Shown: positions 8,224 to 18,312 of the stretch, in pieces
Layout of the letters: every line of letters starts with the position of its first letter
Numbering within the stretch: position 1 is the first letter of the stretch
From: Paucibacter sp. DJ2R-2
Lineage (GTDB): Bacteria > Pseudomonadota > Gammaproteobacteria > Burkholderiales > Burkholderiaceae_C
Assembly: GCF_025717675.1 (NCBI RefSeq)
Contig: NZ_JAJIRT010000001.1
Coordinates: 930,001 to 994,000, forward strand
Length of the DNA: 64,000 bases
Direction of reading: 5' to 3'
Notes under the pieces: generated by a model
Databases searched by the model: none
Seen by the model: the letters and a program-made list of their open reading frames with translations, nothing else
Told to the model about the DNA's origin: nothing
Made by a program: the position numbers and the translations under genes

Positions 8224-9353
8224 ACACTGGACTGCAGACCCCGACCTGGTTGGGCGAGCCTCGCCTGAGAGCGCGGCTCTTCGATGGCCGCAGCGCCCGC
8301 GCGCAAGCGGTCTGGGCCTGGCTGGATCGGACCCAGCTGCACATTCAGGCCTGCGATATGGAGGGCGAGCCGCCCTCCACGCAGACCAGGATGCTGCGCC
8401 AGCACGCGCTGCGAGAGGTGGTCTGGCCCGAACGCCTGCGCCATGGTGAGCGCCAGGCCTTGTTGCCCGACGGCGCCGTGCTCTGCGAAGACCTGACACC
8501 CTGCGCTCGTCAACAATGGGATGCGTGGGCGCAGGCCTCGGGTCTGCACGACAGCCTGACCGTCCGCTTCATGCGCAGCTGGCGTCTGGTCGGCCTGAGC
8601 GCACTCCTGAGCGCCGGTCTGCTCGGCGTGGCCTGGCATTGGGGCATTCCGTGGACGGCCGAGCGCGGCGCGGCGCTGATCCCAGCGGCGGCCGAGCAGC
8701 AGATCGCAGAGCAAGCTCTGGACTATATGGACAGGCAGTGGCTCAAGCCCAGCACGCTGAGCGCGGCACGGCAGGAGGAAATCACCCGGCGCGTGGCCGC
8801 GGCCGTGCGCCGCGACGAAATCCTGCGCGCCGGGCTGGAGCCGCAGGCCGCGCCGCTGCCGGCCTACCGCCTGCACTTCCGTGCCGGCCCCAAGGCCCTG
8901 GGGCCCAATGCCTTTGCCCTGCCCGGCGGCGACATCGTGCTGACCGATGCCCTGGTCGAGCTGGCCGAGGGCGAACCCGACATCATCACCGGTGTGCTGG
9001 CCCATGAGCTCGGCCATGTACGCCATCGCCACGGCATGCGTCTGGCCTTGCAGGCCGGCATGGTGGCCGGTGTGAGCGGGCTGCTGGTCGGTGATTTCTC
9101 GGCCCTGCTGGCCGGCCTGCCGGCCTGGCTGGCGCAGGCCGACTACTCGCGCGAATTCGAGCGCGAGGCCGATCTGCACGCGCGCCAAATGCTGCAGGCA
9201 GCCGGCATCTCGCCGCGCGTAATGGTGCGTTTCTTCGAACGCCTCACGGCCTATCAACAACAACGCGGCCAGGACAAGTCACCCATGCCCATGGCCTTTG
9301 CCAGCCACCCGGCGCATGCCGAGCGCATTGCCTTTTTCAACGCGGCGCCTTGA
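8220..9353 (+). CDS. M48-family zinc metalloprotease, membrane-anchored
   Basis: This 377-residue protein starts at GTG 8220, which overlaps the upstream TGA (GTGA). It has one membrane helix near residues 122-143. The zinc site AHELGHVRHRH puts HExxH at 262-266, and the third ligand is Glu316 in EFEREADLHA. The C-terminus, FASHPAHAERIAFF, is typical of BepA/LoiP-like and Oma1-like M48 proteases, which degrade misfolded envelope proteins. The N-terminal 120 residues are a non-catalytic domain seen in DUF898-linked M48 proteins. The tight coupling suggests the DUF898 protein is its membrane partner or substrate; this is inference. Confidence 0.86.
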   Translation: MNTGLQTPTWLGEPRLRARLFDGRSARAQAVWAWLDRTQLHIQACDMEGEPPSTQTRMLRQHALREVVWPERLRHGERQALLPDGAVLCEDLTPCARQQWDAWAQASGLHDSLTVRFMRSWRLVGLSALLSAGLLGVAWHWGIPWTAERGAALIPAAAEQQIAEQALDYMDRQWLKPSTLSAARQEEITRRVAAAVRRDEILRAGLEPQAAPLPAYRLHFRAGPKALGPNAFALPGGDIVLTDALVELAEGEPDIITGVLAHELGHVRHRHGMRLALQAGMVAGVSGLLVGDFSALLAGLPAWLAQADYSREFEREADLHARQMLQAAGISPRVMVRFFERLTAYQQQRGQDKSPMPMAFASHPAHAERIAFFNAAP

Positions 9354-9383
9354 GCGACCGACGCCGCGCTGAAAGGTCGCTCA
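9351..9383. terminator. Inverted repeat covering both stop codons of convergent genes
   Basis: TGAGCGACC at 9351-9359 is repeated as its exact reverse complement GGTCGCTCA at 9375-9383, with a 15-base loop. The left arm starts with the protease stop TGA, and the right arm contains the reverse-strand stop of the pullulanase gene. No U tract follows on either strand, so intrinsic termination is uncertain, but the position between convergent genes fits a bidirectional terminator. Confidence 0.5.
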
Positions 9384-12300
9384 GGGCCGCACAAACACCA
9401 CCGCCGTGCGCGCCGGCAGACTCAGCACACCGCTGGCCGCATCAAAGCTGGCCTGCCGGGCGCGGGCATCGGCGGCGCCGGCCGCGCGGTGCACCGGGTG
9501 CAGCTGCAAGGCATGGCCGAGCAGACCCGGCACCGTCAGCTGTTTGGCCTGCTTGTCCACATTGATGGCATAGACCAGCTCCTGGAAGCCGGCGCCGGCA
9601 TAGCCCTGGCCGTCAATCTGGGCGATCAGCACCGTGGCTTCCTGGGCGGAGCCGGTGTTGTGGAACTTGAGCCGGGCCTTGATGTCCTCGGCCGTGCGCA
9701 GGCGCAAGAGGCTGCTGCTCTTGCGAATGGCAAGCAGGTCGCGGAAGACATCGCGGGTCCAGGCGATGTCCGCCGCGGCAGGCTTGATCAGCGGGTCGGC
9801 CAGCAGCGGGCGCAGGAGCGACCAGTTGTCGCCGTTGTCGCGCTGCGGCGGCAGGCCGACGCCGAAGTTGTTGTCGGCATAGCTCCAGTCCAGGCGGTTG
9901 AACCAGTCGCCTGAGTCATAGCTGTTGCGATCCATGGACTTGCTGCGCAAGGTGTCCACGCCAGCATGGAAGTAGGCCACGCCCTGGCTGAAGGCATTGA
10001 TGGCCATGCCCAGCGCCTGCACGCGGGCGCGGTCCTCGCGGCTGGTGCCAGCAGGCAGCTTGAAGACGTTGTTGTCGAACAGGCTGGTGTTGTCGTGGTT
10101 CTCCACGTAATTGACCACCTCGCCGGGCTCCAGCACATAGCCGGCGGGCAGGCCACCAACATTGATCTGCTCCAGGCGCAGGTTCGCATCCCAGCTGGTC
10201 TGCAGCTCGTAGCTGCGGATGGAGCCGGCCAGCGAGGCCTTGATCTGGTCGCCATGCCACATCAGGTCGCCCCGGGTCTTGCCGCCGCCGAAGGCATTGG
10301 CGTCATAGAACAGGCCATTGATGAAGCCCTGGTTGGCGAACTGGTTGTTGCCGTTGTCGAAGGAGCTGCCGCCGCGCACGGCGTCGCGGATGAAGGGGTT
10401 GAAGCTGCCGATGCCGGTGCCGTTCAGTCCCAACATATCGGCCTGCACAAAGCGCGCGCCATTGGCCACTTCGCCAAAGTTCCAGCCCTCGCCGAGGATC
10501 TGCACCGGGCGGCCGCTGGCGCGTTCGACGGCGGCCTTGAGGTCTACCATCACCGAGCGCGGGTGGTGGCCCATGATGTCGAAGCGCAGCGAGCTGATGT
10601 GATAGTCGCGCACCCAGACGATGGCCGAGTCGATCATCAGCTTGGCCATCATGCGGTTCTCGGCCGCGGTGTTCTCGCAGCAGGTGGAGCGCTCGATGCC
10701 GCCCGTGGCGTTCAGGCGGTGGTAGTAGCCGGGCACCACCTTGTCCAGCACCGAGGCGCTGTTCAGGCCGGAGGCGCTGGTGTGGTTGTAGACCATGTCC
10801 ATGCCCACGCGCAGGCCGGCGGCGTTGAGCGCCTGCACCATGCGGCGGAATTCGATGACGCGCGCGGCCGGGTCGGCCACGCTGCTTGCGTAGCTGCCTT
10901 CCGGCGCAGTGAAGTGGTAAGGGTCATAACCCCAGTTGAAGCAGTCGCTGCCGGCTGTGGCGCTGACCAGGGCTTGCTGGGCCTCGCCGTCGGCGCTGCC
11001 GCTGGGATTGGGCGTCACGCAGCCTTTCTCGGGCACGCTGGCGATGTCGAAGACCGGCAACAGATGCACATCCGTGAGCCCGCTCTGGGCCAGGGTGCGC
11101 AGATGCTTCATGCCGTTCGAGTTGTTCTCGGCAAAAGCCAGGTACTTGCCACGCTTGTCGGCCGGCACGGTCGGGTCGTTGACCGAGAAGTCACGCACAT
11201 GCAGCTCGTAGATGCTCATGTCCGGCGTGGCCTGCACGGTGGCAGGCGGCTGGCTGCCGTCCCAGCCGGCCGGCTTGAAGGCGGCGCTTTGCAGATCGGC
11301 CACCACGCTTTGCTGGCTGCCCAGGGTCAGGGCCAGGGAATAGGGATCGGTGACCAGGCTGCGCACCAGGCCGACGCCGCGCACAAACACCGTCACGGCA
11401 TAGCGGTAGCTGCGGCCGTTCAGCTCACCGGCCAGGCTGCTGCTCCAGGCGCCGGTGGCCGGGTCACGCTGCAGGTTCACGGTCTGGCTGCGGCTGAGGA
11501 AGGGGTTGCTGCTCGGTGCGGTCACGATCACTTGCACGGCCTGGGCCGTGGGCGCCCAGAGCTTGAACTGGGTGCGGCCGTTCTTGACCGTGGCGCCGTA
11601 ATCGTTCACCTCGGCGGCGGCGCTGTAGAGATCATCGAGCGCCCCGGCGATCTGCGCGGTGCTGGCGTTCTGCACCTGGCCGGCCGCGTTTTCCTGCACC
11701 AGCACCAGCTGCTGGGTGTGCAGCTGCGGCAGGCGTGGCAGGTCGGCCTCGCGCACCTGGAACACGCCGCCTGCGGCCACGTACTTGAAACGCAAGGCCT
11801 CGGCCGCCGGCACATTGCCGCTGAAGGCATCGAGGGTGATGGCGCCATCGGCGCCGCTGACAGGCGCGTCCTTGGCCACCACGATCTGTCCGGTGGCCGA
11901 GTGGTAGAGCTTGACCACCGTGCCAGCCGGTGCCGCAGCCGCGAACACGCGCGGCCATTGCAGCAGGCGCTGGTTGAGCCAGACGGCGCGGGCGTCGCTG
12001 CTGGAGACCGAGCGCAGATCGGGCGGCGCGGTGTAAACGGTGGCGTCCTGTTGCACCAACCAGATCTCACCGACCTGGTTCTGGATCTTCAAGCCGGCGT
12101 AGTCGACGCGGATGTTGTTGTCGCGACCGTCCTTGTCGTTCTGGTTCGGCGCCATGCCGTGGATGATGAACTCCAGGGCCTTGCGGCCGGCATCGTCACG
12201 CGGATTGAGCACGGGGATGTCGAAGACGATCTCGCCCGCGCCGGCTGCATGGCCGGGCATGGCGTTGAAAGCCACGGGCGCACCCCATTGTTCGATCGGC

Positions 12301-13016
12301 AGGCCGGCCGGCAGCGCGGCCACATTCAGGCCGCTGCCGTTCCACAGATGCAGGCCCCAGTTGCTGTAGCCACCGTCGAAGCGCTGGTAGTGCACGCGCA
12401 CGGTGTGCAGATTGGGCACGGGCAGGCCCAAGGGGTTGCTGGTGTAGGTGACGTTGTCGCCCTCGACCCGCCAGATCTCATTGGCGCCGGGCTTGAGCTC
12501 ATAGCTTTGGTCGGCGCCGCCCCAGTCCTTCCGGTCGCCCTTGTGCAGCAGGTAGCCGACGGTGCCGCTGTCGGCAGCCAGGGGCACGTCATAGATGGCG
12601 CCGAAATCGTCGCTGCCGCTGGCGTTCCAGCCGCCGTTCCAGGCCGGGCTTTGCGCCGCGCCCCAGCTGTGCAGCTGCCAGCCGCTGGTGTCGCCATCGG
12701 CGCGACGGTAGTGCACGCGCAGCGAGCTGCCCGCGGCCGTGGCCACGCGGGCGGCGGCGGCCTTGGCACGGGGGGTGTCGGGCACCGGGACGGCGGGCAC
12801 GGGCACCAGCACCGTGGTGTTGGCGTCGATCACGCGCGGCCCGGCCACGCTGGCATCCGCCGCTGCCGCCGTGGCCTGGCTCATGGACGCCGCCCCGGGC
12901 TGCTCCGTCTGGCCGCCGCCGCAGGCGCTCAGGACCAGCAAGGCCAAGCCCGCCAATGCCCTGCGTACCTGACCACTCCAGCCCCGTGCGGGCGCCGTCT
13001 CGATGTGCGTGTTCAT
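9381..13016 (-). CDS. pulA: Pullulanase-type alpha-1,6-glucosidase, lipoprotein (GH13)
   Basis: This debranching enzyme of 1211 residues hydrolyses alpha-1,6 bonds in pullulan and starch dextrins at the cell surface. The lipobox LVLSAC gives the lipidated Cys32. Two CBM41-like starch-binding modules follow (about 98-190 and 206-330), then an N2-like module, a CBM48 module (about 470-560) and the GH13 barrel. The pullulanase signature FNWGYDP is at 693-699. Other conserved regions are DMVYNHT (740-746), RFDIMGHH with nucleophile Asp813, ILGEGW with acid/base Glu843, and VENHDN near 971-976. The ATG at 13016 is preferred over one two codons upstream because an AGGA ribosome site precedes it at proper spacing. 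It is convergent with the protease gene and divergent from purB. Confidence 0.93.
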   Translation of the reverse strand: MNTHIETAPARGWSGQVRRALAGLALLVLSACGGGQTEQPGAASMSQATAAAADASVAGPRVIDANTTVLVPVPAVPVPDTPRAKAAAARVATAAGSSLRVHYRRADGDTSGWQLHSWGAAQSPAWNGGWNASGSDDFGAIYDVPLAADSGTVGYLLHKGDRKDWGGADQSYELKPGANEIWRVEGDNVTYTSNPLGLPVPNLHTVRVHYQRFDGGYSNWGLHLWNGSGLNVAALPAGLPIEQWGAPVAFNAMPGHAAGAGEIVFDIPVLNPRDDAGRKALEFIIHGMAPNQNDKDGRDNNIRVDYAGLKIQNQVGEIWLVQQDATVYTAPPDLRSVSSSDARAVWLNQRLLQWPRVFAAAAPAGTVVKLYHSATGQIVVAKDAPVSGADGAITLDAFSGNVPAAEALRFKYVAAGGVFQVREADLPRLPQLHTQQLVLVQENAAGQVQNASTAQIAGALDDLYSAAAEVNDYGATVKNGRTQFKLWAPTAQAVQVIVTAPSSNPFLSRSQTVNLQRDPATGAWSSSLAGELNGRSYRYAVTVFVRGVGLVRSLVTDPYSLALTLGSQQSVVADLQSAAFKPAGWDGSQPPATVQATPDMSIYELHVRDFSVNDPTVPADKRGKYLAFAENNSNGMKHLRTLAQSGLTDVHLLPVFDIASVPEKGCVTPNPSGSADGEAQQALVSATAGSDCFNWGYDPYHFTAPEGSYASSVADPAARVIEFRRMVQALNAAGLRVGMDMVYNHTSASGLNSASVLDKVVPGYYHRLNATGGIERSTCCENTAAENRMMAKLMIDSAIVWVRDYHISSLRFDIMGHHPRSVMVDLKAAVERASGRPVQILGEGWNFGEVANGARFVQADMLGLNGTGIGSFNPFIRDAVRGGSSFDNGNNQFANQGFINGLFYDANAFGGGKTRGDLMWHGDQIKASLAGSIRSYELQTSWDANLRLEQINVGGLPAGYVLEPGEVVNYVENHDNTSLFDNNVFKLPAGTSREDRARVQALGMAINAFSQGVAYFHAGVDTLRSKSMDRNSYDSGDWFNRLDWSYADNNFGVGLPPQRDNGDNWSLLRPLLADPLIKPAAADIAWTRDVFRDLLAIRKSSSLLRLRTAEDIKARLKFHNTGSAQEATVLIAQIDGQGYAGAGFQELVYAINVDKQAKQLTVPGLLGHALQLHPVHRAAGAADARARQASFDAASGVLSLPARTAVVFVRP

Positions 13017-13103
13017 GTGCATCCTTGCTTGGTTTCTTCCAGCTGAAGCAGCGCCCGGGCACCCGTCCGCATGCCGCGGTGGGTTCAGGCGAGGCGATGC
13101 TAG

Positions 13104-13118
13104 TGGAGTAAAACTACA
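13104..13118. promoter_or_regulatory. Candidate operator 1 upstream of pullulanase gene
   Basis: An imperfect inverted repeat reads TGGAGTAAAACTACA, about 90 bases before the pullulanase start, inside a short A/T-rich patch. Read on the other strand it starts TGTAGT, like the second site at 13168. Paired palindromes of this kind are typical of LacI-family sugar regulators, but no regulator gene is adjacent, so the assignment is a guess from pattern and position. Confidence 0.35.
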
Positions 13119-13167
13119 TTCGATAGCTGGTGGTTTCCCGGTAATTTTTCACGATCATTTGCGGATT

Positions 13168-13183
13168 TGTAGTCAAAGTACCA
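13168..13183. promoter_or_regulatory. Candidate operator 2 between pullulanase and purB genes
   Basis: TGTAGTCAAAGTACCA shares the TGTAGT half-site and the CCA end with the reverse complement of the site at 13104 (TGTAGTTTTACTCCA). The two sites are about 64 bases apart centre to centre, roughly six helical turns. The intergenic space of about 360 bases holds no gene that I can support and must contain the promoters of both divergent genes. Confidence 0.33.
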
Positions 13184-13268
13184 ATCGAAGTGGATTGAAA
13201 TCCAAGGCGATAGCGCTCCGATTCGAGCGCCCACCGGTGCTTTTCATCGCCCTGTCATCAGCGGCTAA

Positions 13269-14768
<1,500 letters not shown>

Positions 14769-14822
14769 GGCTGAATCACCCGTTCAGTGCAGAGCCCGAC
14801 ACCCGGGCTTTCACCGATCACC

Positions 14823-14845
14823 AGCGCCCTACGGGGCGCTTTTTT
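14823..14845 (+). terminator. Intrinsic terminator after purB
   Basis: A 7-base stem AGCGCCC/GGGCGCT closes a TACG loop, a UNCG-type tetraloop on a C-G pair, and is followed by six T residues. It lies 55 bases after the purB stop and fits a rho-independent terminator very well. Confidence 0.88.
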
Positions 14846-14928
14846 CTTGGTGTCTTTCCGGGGGGCGATCGCCCTGCTTGCTGCCATGATGCAGCCTCTG
14901 CTCCAGCGCCACCCTGGGAGGTATCGCC

Positions 14929-15624
14929 ATGTTTCAGCTGCGCCAATGCCTGAGCCTGACCGCCCTGCTGCTGTGCAGCACCGGGCTTTGGGCCCAGAGC
15001 TTCAGCAACCTCGACTTTGAGGCCGCGAACCCGGGCGTCGGACCAGGTCCGGTCCCCGGCCTGCTGAGCTGGGCTGCCGCAGCACCGGGCTGGAGCCACG
15101 GCGGAATCGGCGGAAGCGGCGGTAATGGCGACATCGACTTCGTCTACCAGGACCTGCCCCATGTCGGGATCAGCCCCTGGTACGCCTTGCTCGATCGCGA
15201 GGCGGGCTCGAGCGTGCTGCAGGGGCGCTACAGCCTGTCTTTTGCCAGCGGCCATGCCTCGAGCCTGGACCCGGGCTCCGCCTGGGTGCCTGCCTACCTG
15301 AGCCAGACCGCCCTGATTCCGCTGGATACGCGCTCTGTGCAATGGCTGGGCACGGGTCCGCTGCAGCTGTTGGTGAACGGGCAAGCCCTCACGGGCGTAG
15401 CCGCATCGCCGAACGCTTGGGCCGCCGACCTCTCGGCCTATGCCGGACAGATCGCAGAGCTTCGCTTCCAGAACATGGCCCTGAGTCCGCAAATGCCGGT
15501 GACCCTGGACGGCATCGCCTTCTCGACGGCGGCCGTGGTGCCCGAACCCGCTTCGGTGTGGCTGCTGCTGGGCGGATTGGCCGGGCTGATGGGCATCCAG
15601 CGACGCCGCCGTGCTGGGCTTTGA
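14929..15624 (+). CDS. PEP-CTERM sorting-domain exported protein
   Basis: This 231-residue protein has an N-terminal signal peptide (LSLTALLLCSTGLWAQ, cleavage near residue 23). The C-terminal sorting signal has the VPEP motif, then a hydrophobic helix VWLLLGGLAGLMG, then RRRR. Such proteins are processed by exosortase and sent to the cell surface or the exopolysaccharide matrix. The middle, FSNLDFEAANPG onwards, resembles the carbohydrate-binding-like regions of other PEP-CTERM proteins, but I cannot assign a function. A GGGAGG site lies before the ATG. No exosortase gene is in the window. Confidence 0.85.
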   Translation: MFQLRQCLSLTALLLCSTGLWAQSFSNLDFEAANPGVGPGPVPGLLSWAAAAPGWSHGGIGGSGGNGDIDFVYQDLPHVGISPWYALLDREAGSSVLQGRYSLSFASGHASSLDPGSAWVPAYLSQTALIPLDTRSVQWLGTGPLQLLVNGQALTGVAASPNAWAADLSAYAGQIAELRFQNMALSPQMPVTLDGIAFSTAAVVPEPASVWLLLGGLAGLMGIQRRRRAGL

Positions 15625-15866
15625 GTCAGAGTCTGGGCAGGCTGGCGCAAGGCCTGGACAGCGCCTGAAGGAACTGGCATGGCGGATCCGAATGCAGATC
15701 TTCCGCTGACCTCAAAATTCAGCGGATGGGTCGAGAAGGAGGTCGGCGCTCCTGCGTGAGGCCCTGCAGTCTGGGCCGCCGCAGCGAGAATGCGCGACAC
15801 GATCTGTCGGCATGAACGATCCAAGGTTCCGGCAGCCCAAAACAAGACCGCTCCCGAGGAGCCTGC

Positions 15867-16403
15867 ATGGAAGTACTTGTTCAACCCTATGACGCCGAAT
15901 GGCCACGCCAATTCGAAGCGGAAGCCCAAGGCCTGCGCCAGACCTTGGGCAGCCAGGTGCTGGCCTTGCACCACATCGGCAGCACCGCCATCGTCGGCAT
16001 CCATGCCAAGCCGGTCATCGACATGCTGCTGGTGGTGGCCGAGCTGAGCGAACTCGACGGCCCCGCCTGCGCACAAATCCATGCGCTGGGTTACGAGGTC
16101 ATGGGCGAGTTCGGCATCGCCGGCCGGCGCTATTTCCGCAAGACCCGAGCGGACGGCCGGCGCAGCCATCAGCTGCACAGCTTCGCGCTCGGCAGCCCGC
16201 ACATCGATCGCCATCTCGCGTTTCGGGACTATATGAACGCACATGGCGACGCGGCCCAGGCCTACAGCGCCTTGAAGCAGCGCCTGGCGGCCGCCCACCC
16301 GGACGATATGGCGGCCTATATGGACGGCAAGGACGGTTTCATCCAGGAGCAGCAGCGCCTGGCATTGAGCTGGCGCCAGCGCCAGCTCGCACCTGAAGCC
16401 TGA
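15867..16403 (+). CDS. GrpB family protein (UPF0157, nucleotidyltransferase fold)
   Basis: This 178-residue soluble protein has the complete GrpB pattern: VQPYDAEWPRQFEAE at the start, then HHIGSTAIVGIHAKPVIDML, then the C-terminal HRHLAFRDYMNAH region. The GST.. and KPxID residues correspond to a minimal nucleotidyltransferase core. The true substrate of the family is unsettled; links to dephospho-CoA kinase come from fusions in other bacteria. It follows about 240 bases without a gene. Confidence 0.85.
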   Translation: MEVLVQPYDAEWPRQFEAEAQGLRQTLGSQVLALHHIGSTAIVGIHAKPVIDMLLVVAELSELDGPACAQIHALGYEVMGEFGIAGRRYFRKTRADGRRSHQLHSFALGSPHIDRHLAFRDYMNAHGDAAQAYSALKQRLAAAHPDDMAAYMDGKDGFIQEQQRLALSWRQRQLAPEA

Positions 16404-16449
16404 GACACTGCGCGCACCGGGCGCTCGCCCCTTTGTTGCACTACCTTCC

Positions 16450-16917
16450 ATGCCGTTTTCTCAAAACCTCCAACTTCGCTACGAACACGACAGCGACGGC
16501 TGCGGCGAGCTGTTTGCCGAAGCCCAGTGCGGTGCGTTTTCGGGGGCCGGGTCGGCCTGGTTCAAGCAGGCCGAATTGCTGGCCTTTGGCGAGAGCCTCT
16601 ACCGCAGCTTCCCCATTCCCGCCGGGACCGAAATCCGCCTCGAGGGCGGCGAGTGGAAGCACGACGGAGATCACTATCGCCTGGCCGATGTCTGGCTGGG
16701 CCTGCGGGTCTACCCGCTCGGCCTGACCGGCACGGTCGCCATTCGCGTCGAGCTGGCCGATATCGACAGCCGAGAGCAAGCCCGCGAAGACAGTCAAAGC
16801 CGGGCGCGCTTTGAGATCTGCACGGGCTATGAGGAGATTCGCCGCTTCGGGGGCGAACTCTTGCAGATGATGCGCACATCGACTGGCACAGCCGCCCTCT
16901 ACCGCGACGCGCCATGA
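16450..16917 (+). CDS. Hypothetical protein, 155 aa
   Basis: I do not recognise this family. The protein is soluble, acidic and has no signal peptide. The central part, RLADVWLGLRVYPLGLTGT, followed by VAIRVELADIDSREQ, predicts several beta strands. The start ATG lies 46 bases after the GrpB stop, and codon use matches the neighbours, so it is likely a real gene. It could be part of a small-protein run that continues with the DUF1801 gene. Confidence 0.62.
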   Translation: MPFSQNLQLRYEHDSDGCGELFAEAQCGAFSGAGSAWFKQAELLAFGESLYRSFPIPAGTEIRLEGGEWKHDGDHYRLADVWLGLRVYPLGLTGTVAIRVELADIDSREQAREDSQSRARFEICTGYEEIRRFGGELLQMMRTSTGTAALYRDAP

Positions 16918-17014
16918 GCCACAGCGCAGCGCTTGGCCACCCGGGCTGCTGCCACCACGCTGGCAGTAGCCACGGGCTAACATTCAAGACACACAGACTC
17001 ACCTGAAGCGCGCC

Positions 17015-17386
17015 ATGGCTGCAAAATCGATTGAACGCTGGCTCGAAGACATCCGCCTGCTCAACGAAGAGGGCCACAGCCTGGCCGTGGCGCTGCGCGC
17101 CTTGCTGCAGCGCCAGTTCCAGCCCCTGGAGGAAGAGATCAAGTACGGCGGCCTGTTGTTCGCAAGCGGCCCGCAGTTCTGCGGCGTGTTTGTCTACCGC
17201 CAGCATGTCTCGCTGGAGTTCGGCCATGGCGCGGCCATCGCCGATGCGCTCGGGCTGCTTGAAGGCAGCGGCAAGCTGCGCCGCCATCTGAAGCTGCGCA
17301 GCTTGGACGACATCACGAGCAAGCAGGTGGCGCACTACCTGACTCTGGGCTTGGCGGCAGCTCAGAGCGTCGAGGGTCCGCCATGA
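17015..17386 (+). CDS. DUF1801 domain protein
   Basis: This 123-residue protein matches the DUF1801 (YdhG/iron chaperone frataxin-like fold) pattern. It reads EEIKYGGLLFASGPQFCGVF then VYRQHVSLEFGHGA, followed by the basic KLRRHLKLRSLDDI. These are the conserved core strands of the family. The function is unknown; a frataxin-like fold has been solved for relatives. Its stop overlaps the next gene's ATG (ATGA at 17383), so the two are translated together. Confidence 0.8.
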   Translation: MAAKSIERWLEDIRLLNEEGHSLAVALRALLQRQFQPLEEEIKYGGLLFASGPQFCGVFVYRQHVSLEFGHGAAIADALGLLEGSGKLRRHLKLRSLDDITSKQVAHYLTLGLAAAQSVEGPP

Positions 17387-17745
17387 GGGGGCCACGGCCG
17401 CGGCGCGTCCGCTTGCTGTGGCTCGCCCTCTTGCCCTGGCTGCTGGCACTGGGTGCCTGTGCCAGCTCGGACCTGGACGCCCGCCTGGCCTATTGGCAGC
17501 AGGAGACCGCCCGCGGCCTGCCTCTGGGCAGCAGCCTGAGCGAGGCGCAGGCCTTCTTCAGCGCCCGCGGCGCGACCTTGCTGTGCTGCGTTCGCATGCC
17601 GCCCCAGGCCGAGCGGCACTATGTGCTGGAGAGGCGCCTGGGCCAGGGATTCATGAGGGAATACGACGTGGCGGTGCTGGTCGAGTTCTCGCCTGCTGGG
17701 CGTGTCGCCTCGCTCAGCGTGCAGCGCTGGGGTGTCGGCTGGTAG
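17383..17745 (+). CDS. Small hypothetical lipoprotein
   Basis: The 120-residue protein has a basic N-terminus, a hydrophobic stretch and the lipobox LALGAC (Cys about residue 26), so it is probably lipidated and envelope-bound. Two adjacent cysteines (LLCCVRMPP) sit in the middle. The rest has mixed alpha/beta character and ends in a hydrophobic strand, VASLSVQRWGVGW. The family is not recognised. It overlaps the DUF1801 gene by four bases. Confidence 0.65.
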   Translation: MRGPRPRRVRLLWLALLPWLLALGACASSDLDARLAYWQQETARGLPLGSSLSEAQAFFSARGATLLCCVRMPPQAERHYVLERRLGQGFMREYDVAVLVEFSPAGRVASLSVQRWGVGW

Positions 17746-17793
17746 GCTGGCAGACCAACGCCATCGCTGGAACCACTGCACAGGATTTGCATC

Positions 17794-18312
17794 TTGAAGA
17801 CCCTGCACACCGAACGCCTGAACATCCGCCCCTTGCGCCTCGCCGACGCGGGCTTCATGTTGCGCTTGCTGAACGAGCCCAGCTGGCTGCGCTTCATCGG
17901 CGACCGCGGCGTGCACACGCTGGAAGACGCCGAGCGCTATCTGCAGCAAGGTGCGCTGGAAAACTACGCGCGCCTGGGCTTTGGTTTTTGTGCGCTTGAT
18001 TTGCGCTCCAGCGGCGTGACCGTAGGCATGTGCGGCCTGACCCAGCGCGACTATCTGGACAGCCCCGACATCGGCTTTGCCTTCCTGCCCGAACATGCCG
18101 GCCAGGGCCTGGCCTTCGAGGCCGCCAGCGCGGTGATGCAGGACGCACGCGAGGCCTTGGGCCTGCGCCGCATCCTGGCGACCACACGCCTGGACAACCA
18201 GGCATCGCAGAAGCTGCTGCTCAAACTCGGCCTGCAGTTCGAACGCATCATTCGCAGCCCCGACGGCAGCCGCGATCTGCAGCTCTACGCCTGGCAGGCG
18301 AGCGGCTCCTGA
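17794..18312 (+). CDS. GNAT N-acetyltransferase, RimJ/RimL-like
   Basis: This 172-residue protein starts at TTG 17794 and opens with LHTERLNIRPLRLADAGF, the standard RimJ/RimL strand 1. Motif A is EHAGQGLAFEAASAVM, and motif B region RILATTRLDNQASQKLL leads into LGLQFERII. It acetylates an amino group using acetyl-CoA; the substrate is unknown. Its TGA overlaps the ATG of the next acetyltransferase by one base, so the two form a coupled pair. Confidence 0.83.
   Translation: MKTLHTERLNIRPLRLADAGFMLRLLNEPSWLRFIGDRGVHTLEDAERYLQQGALENYARLGFGFCALDLRSSGVTVGMCGLTQRDYLDSPDIGFAFLPEHAGQGLAFEAASAVMQDAREALGLRRILATTRLDNQASQKLLLKLGLQFERIIRSPDGSRDLQLYAWQASGS

Noticed and set aside
9966-13046. Very long open frame (about 1000 codons) on the + strand opposite the pullulanase gene
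   Set aside because: It is the antisense shadow of a GC-rich gene. The minus frame has all GH13 catalytic motifs, and the + frame has only low-complexity Gly/Ala/His/Val sequence.
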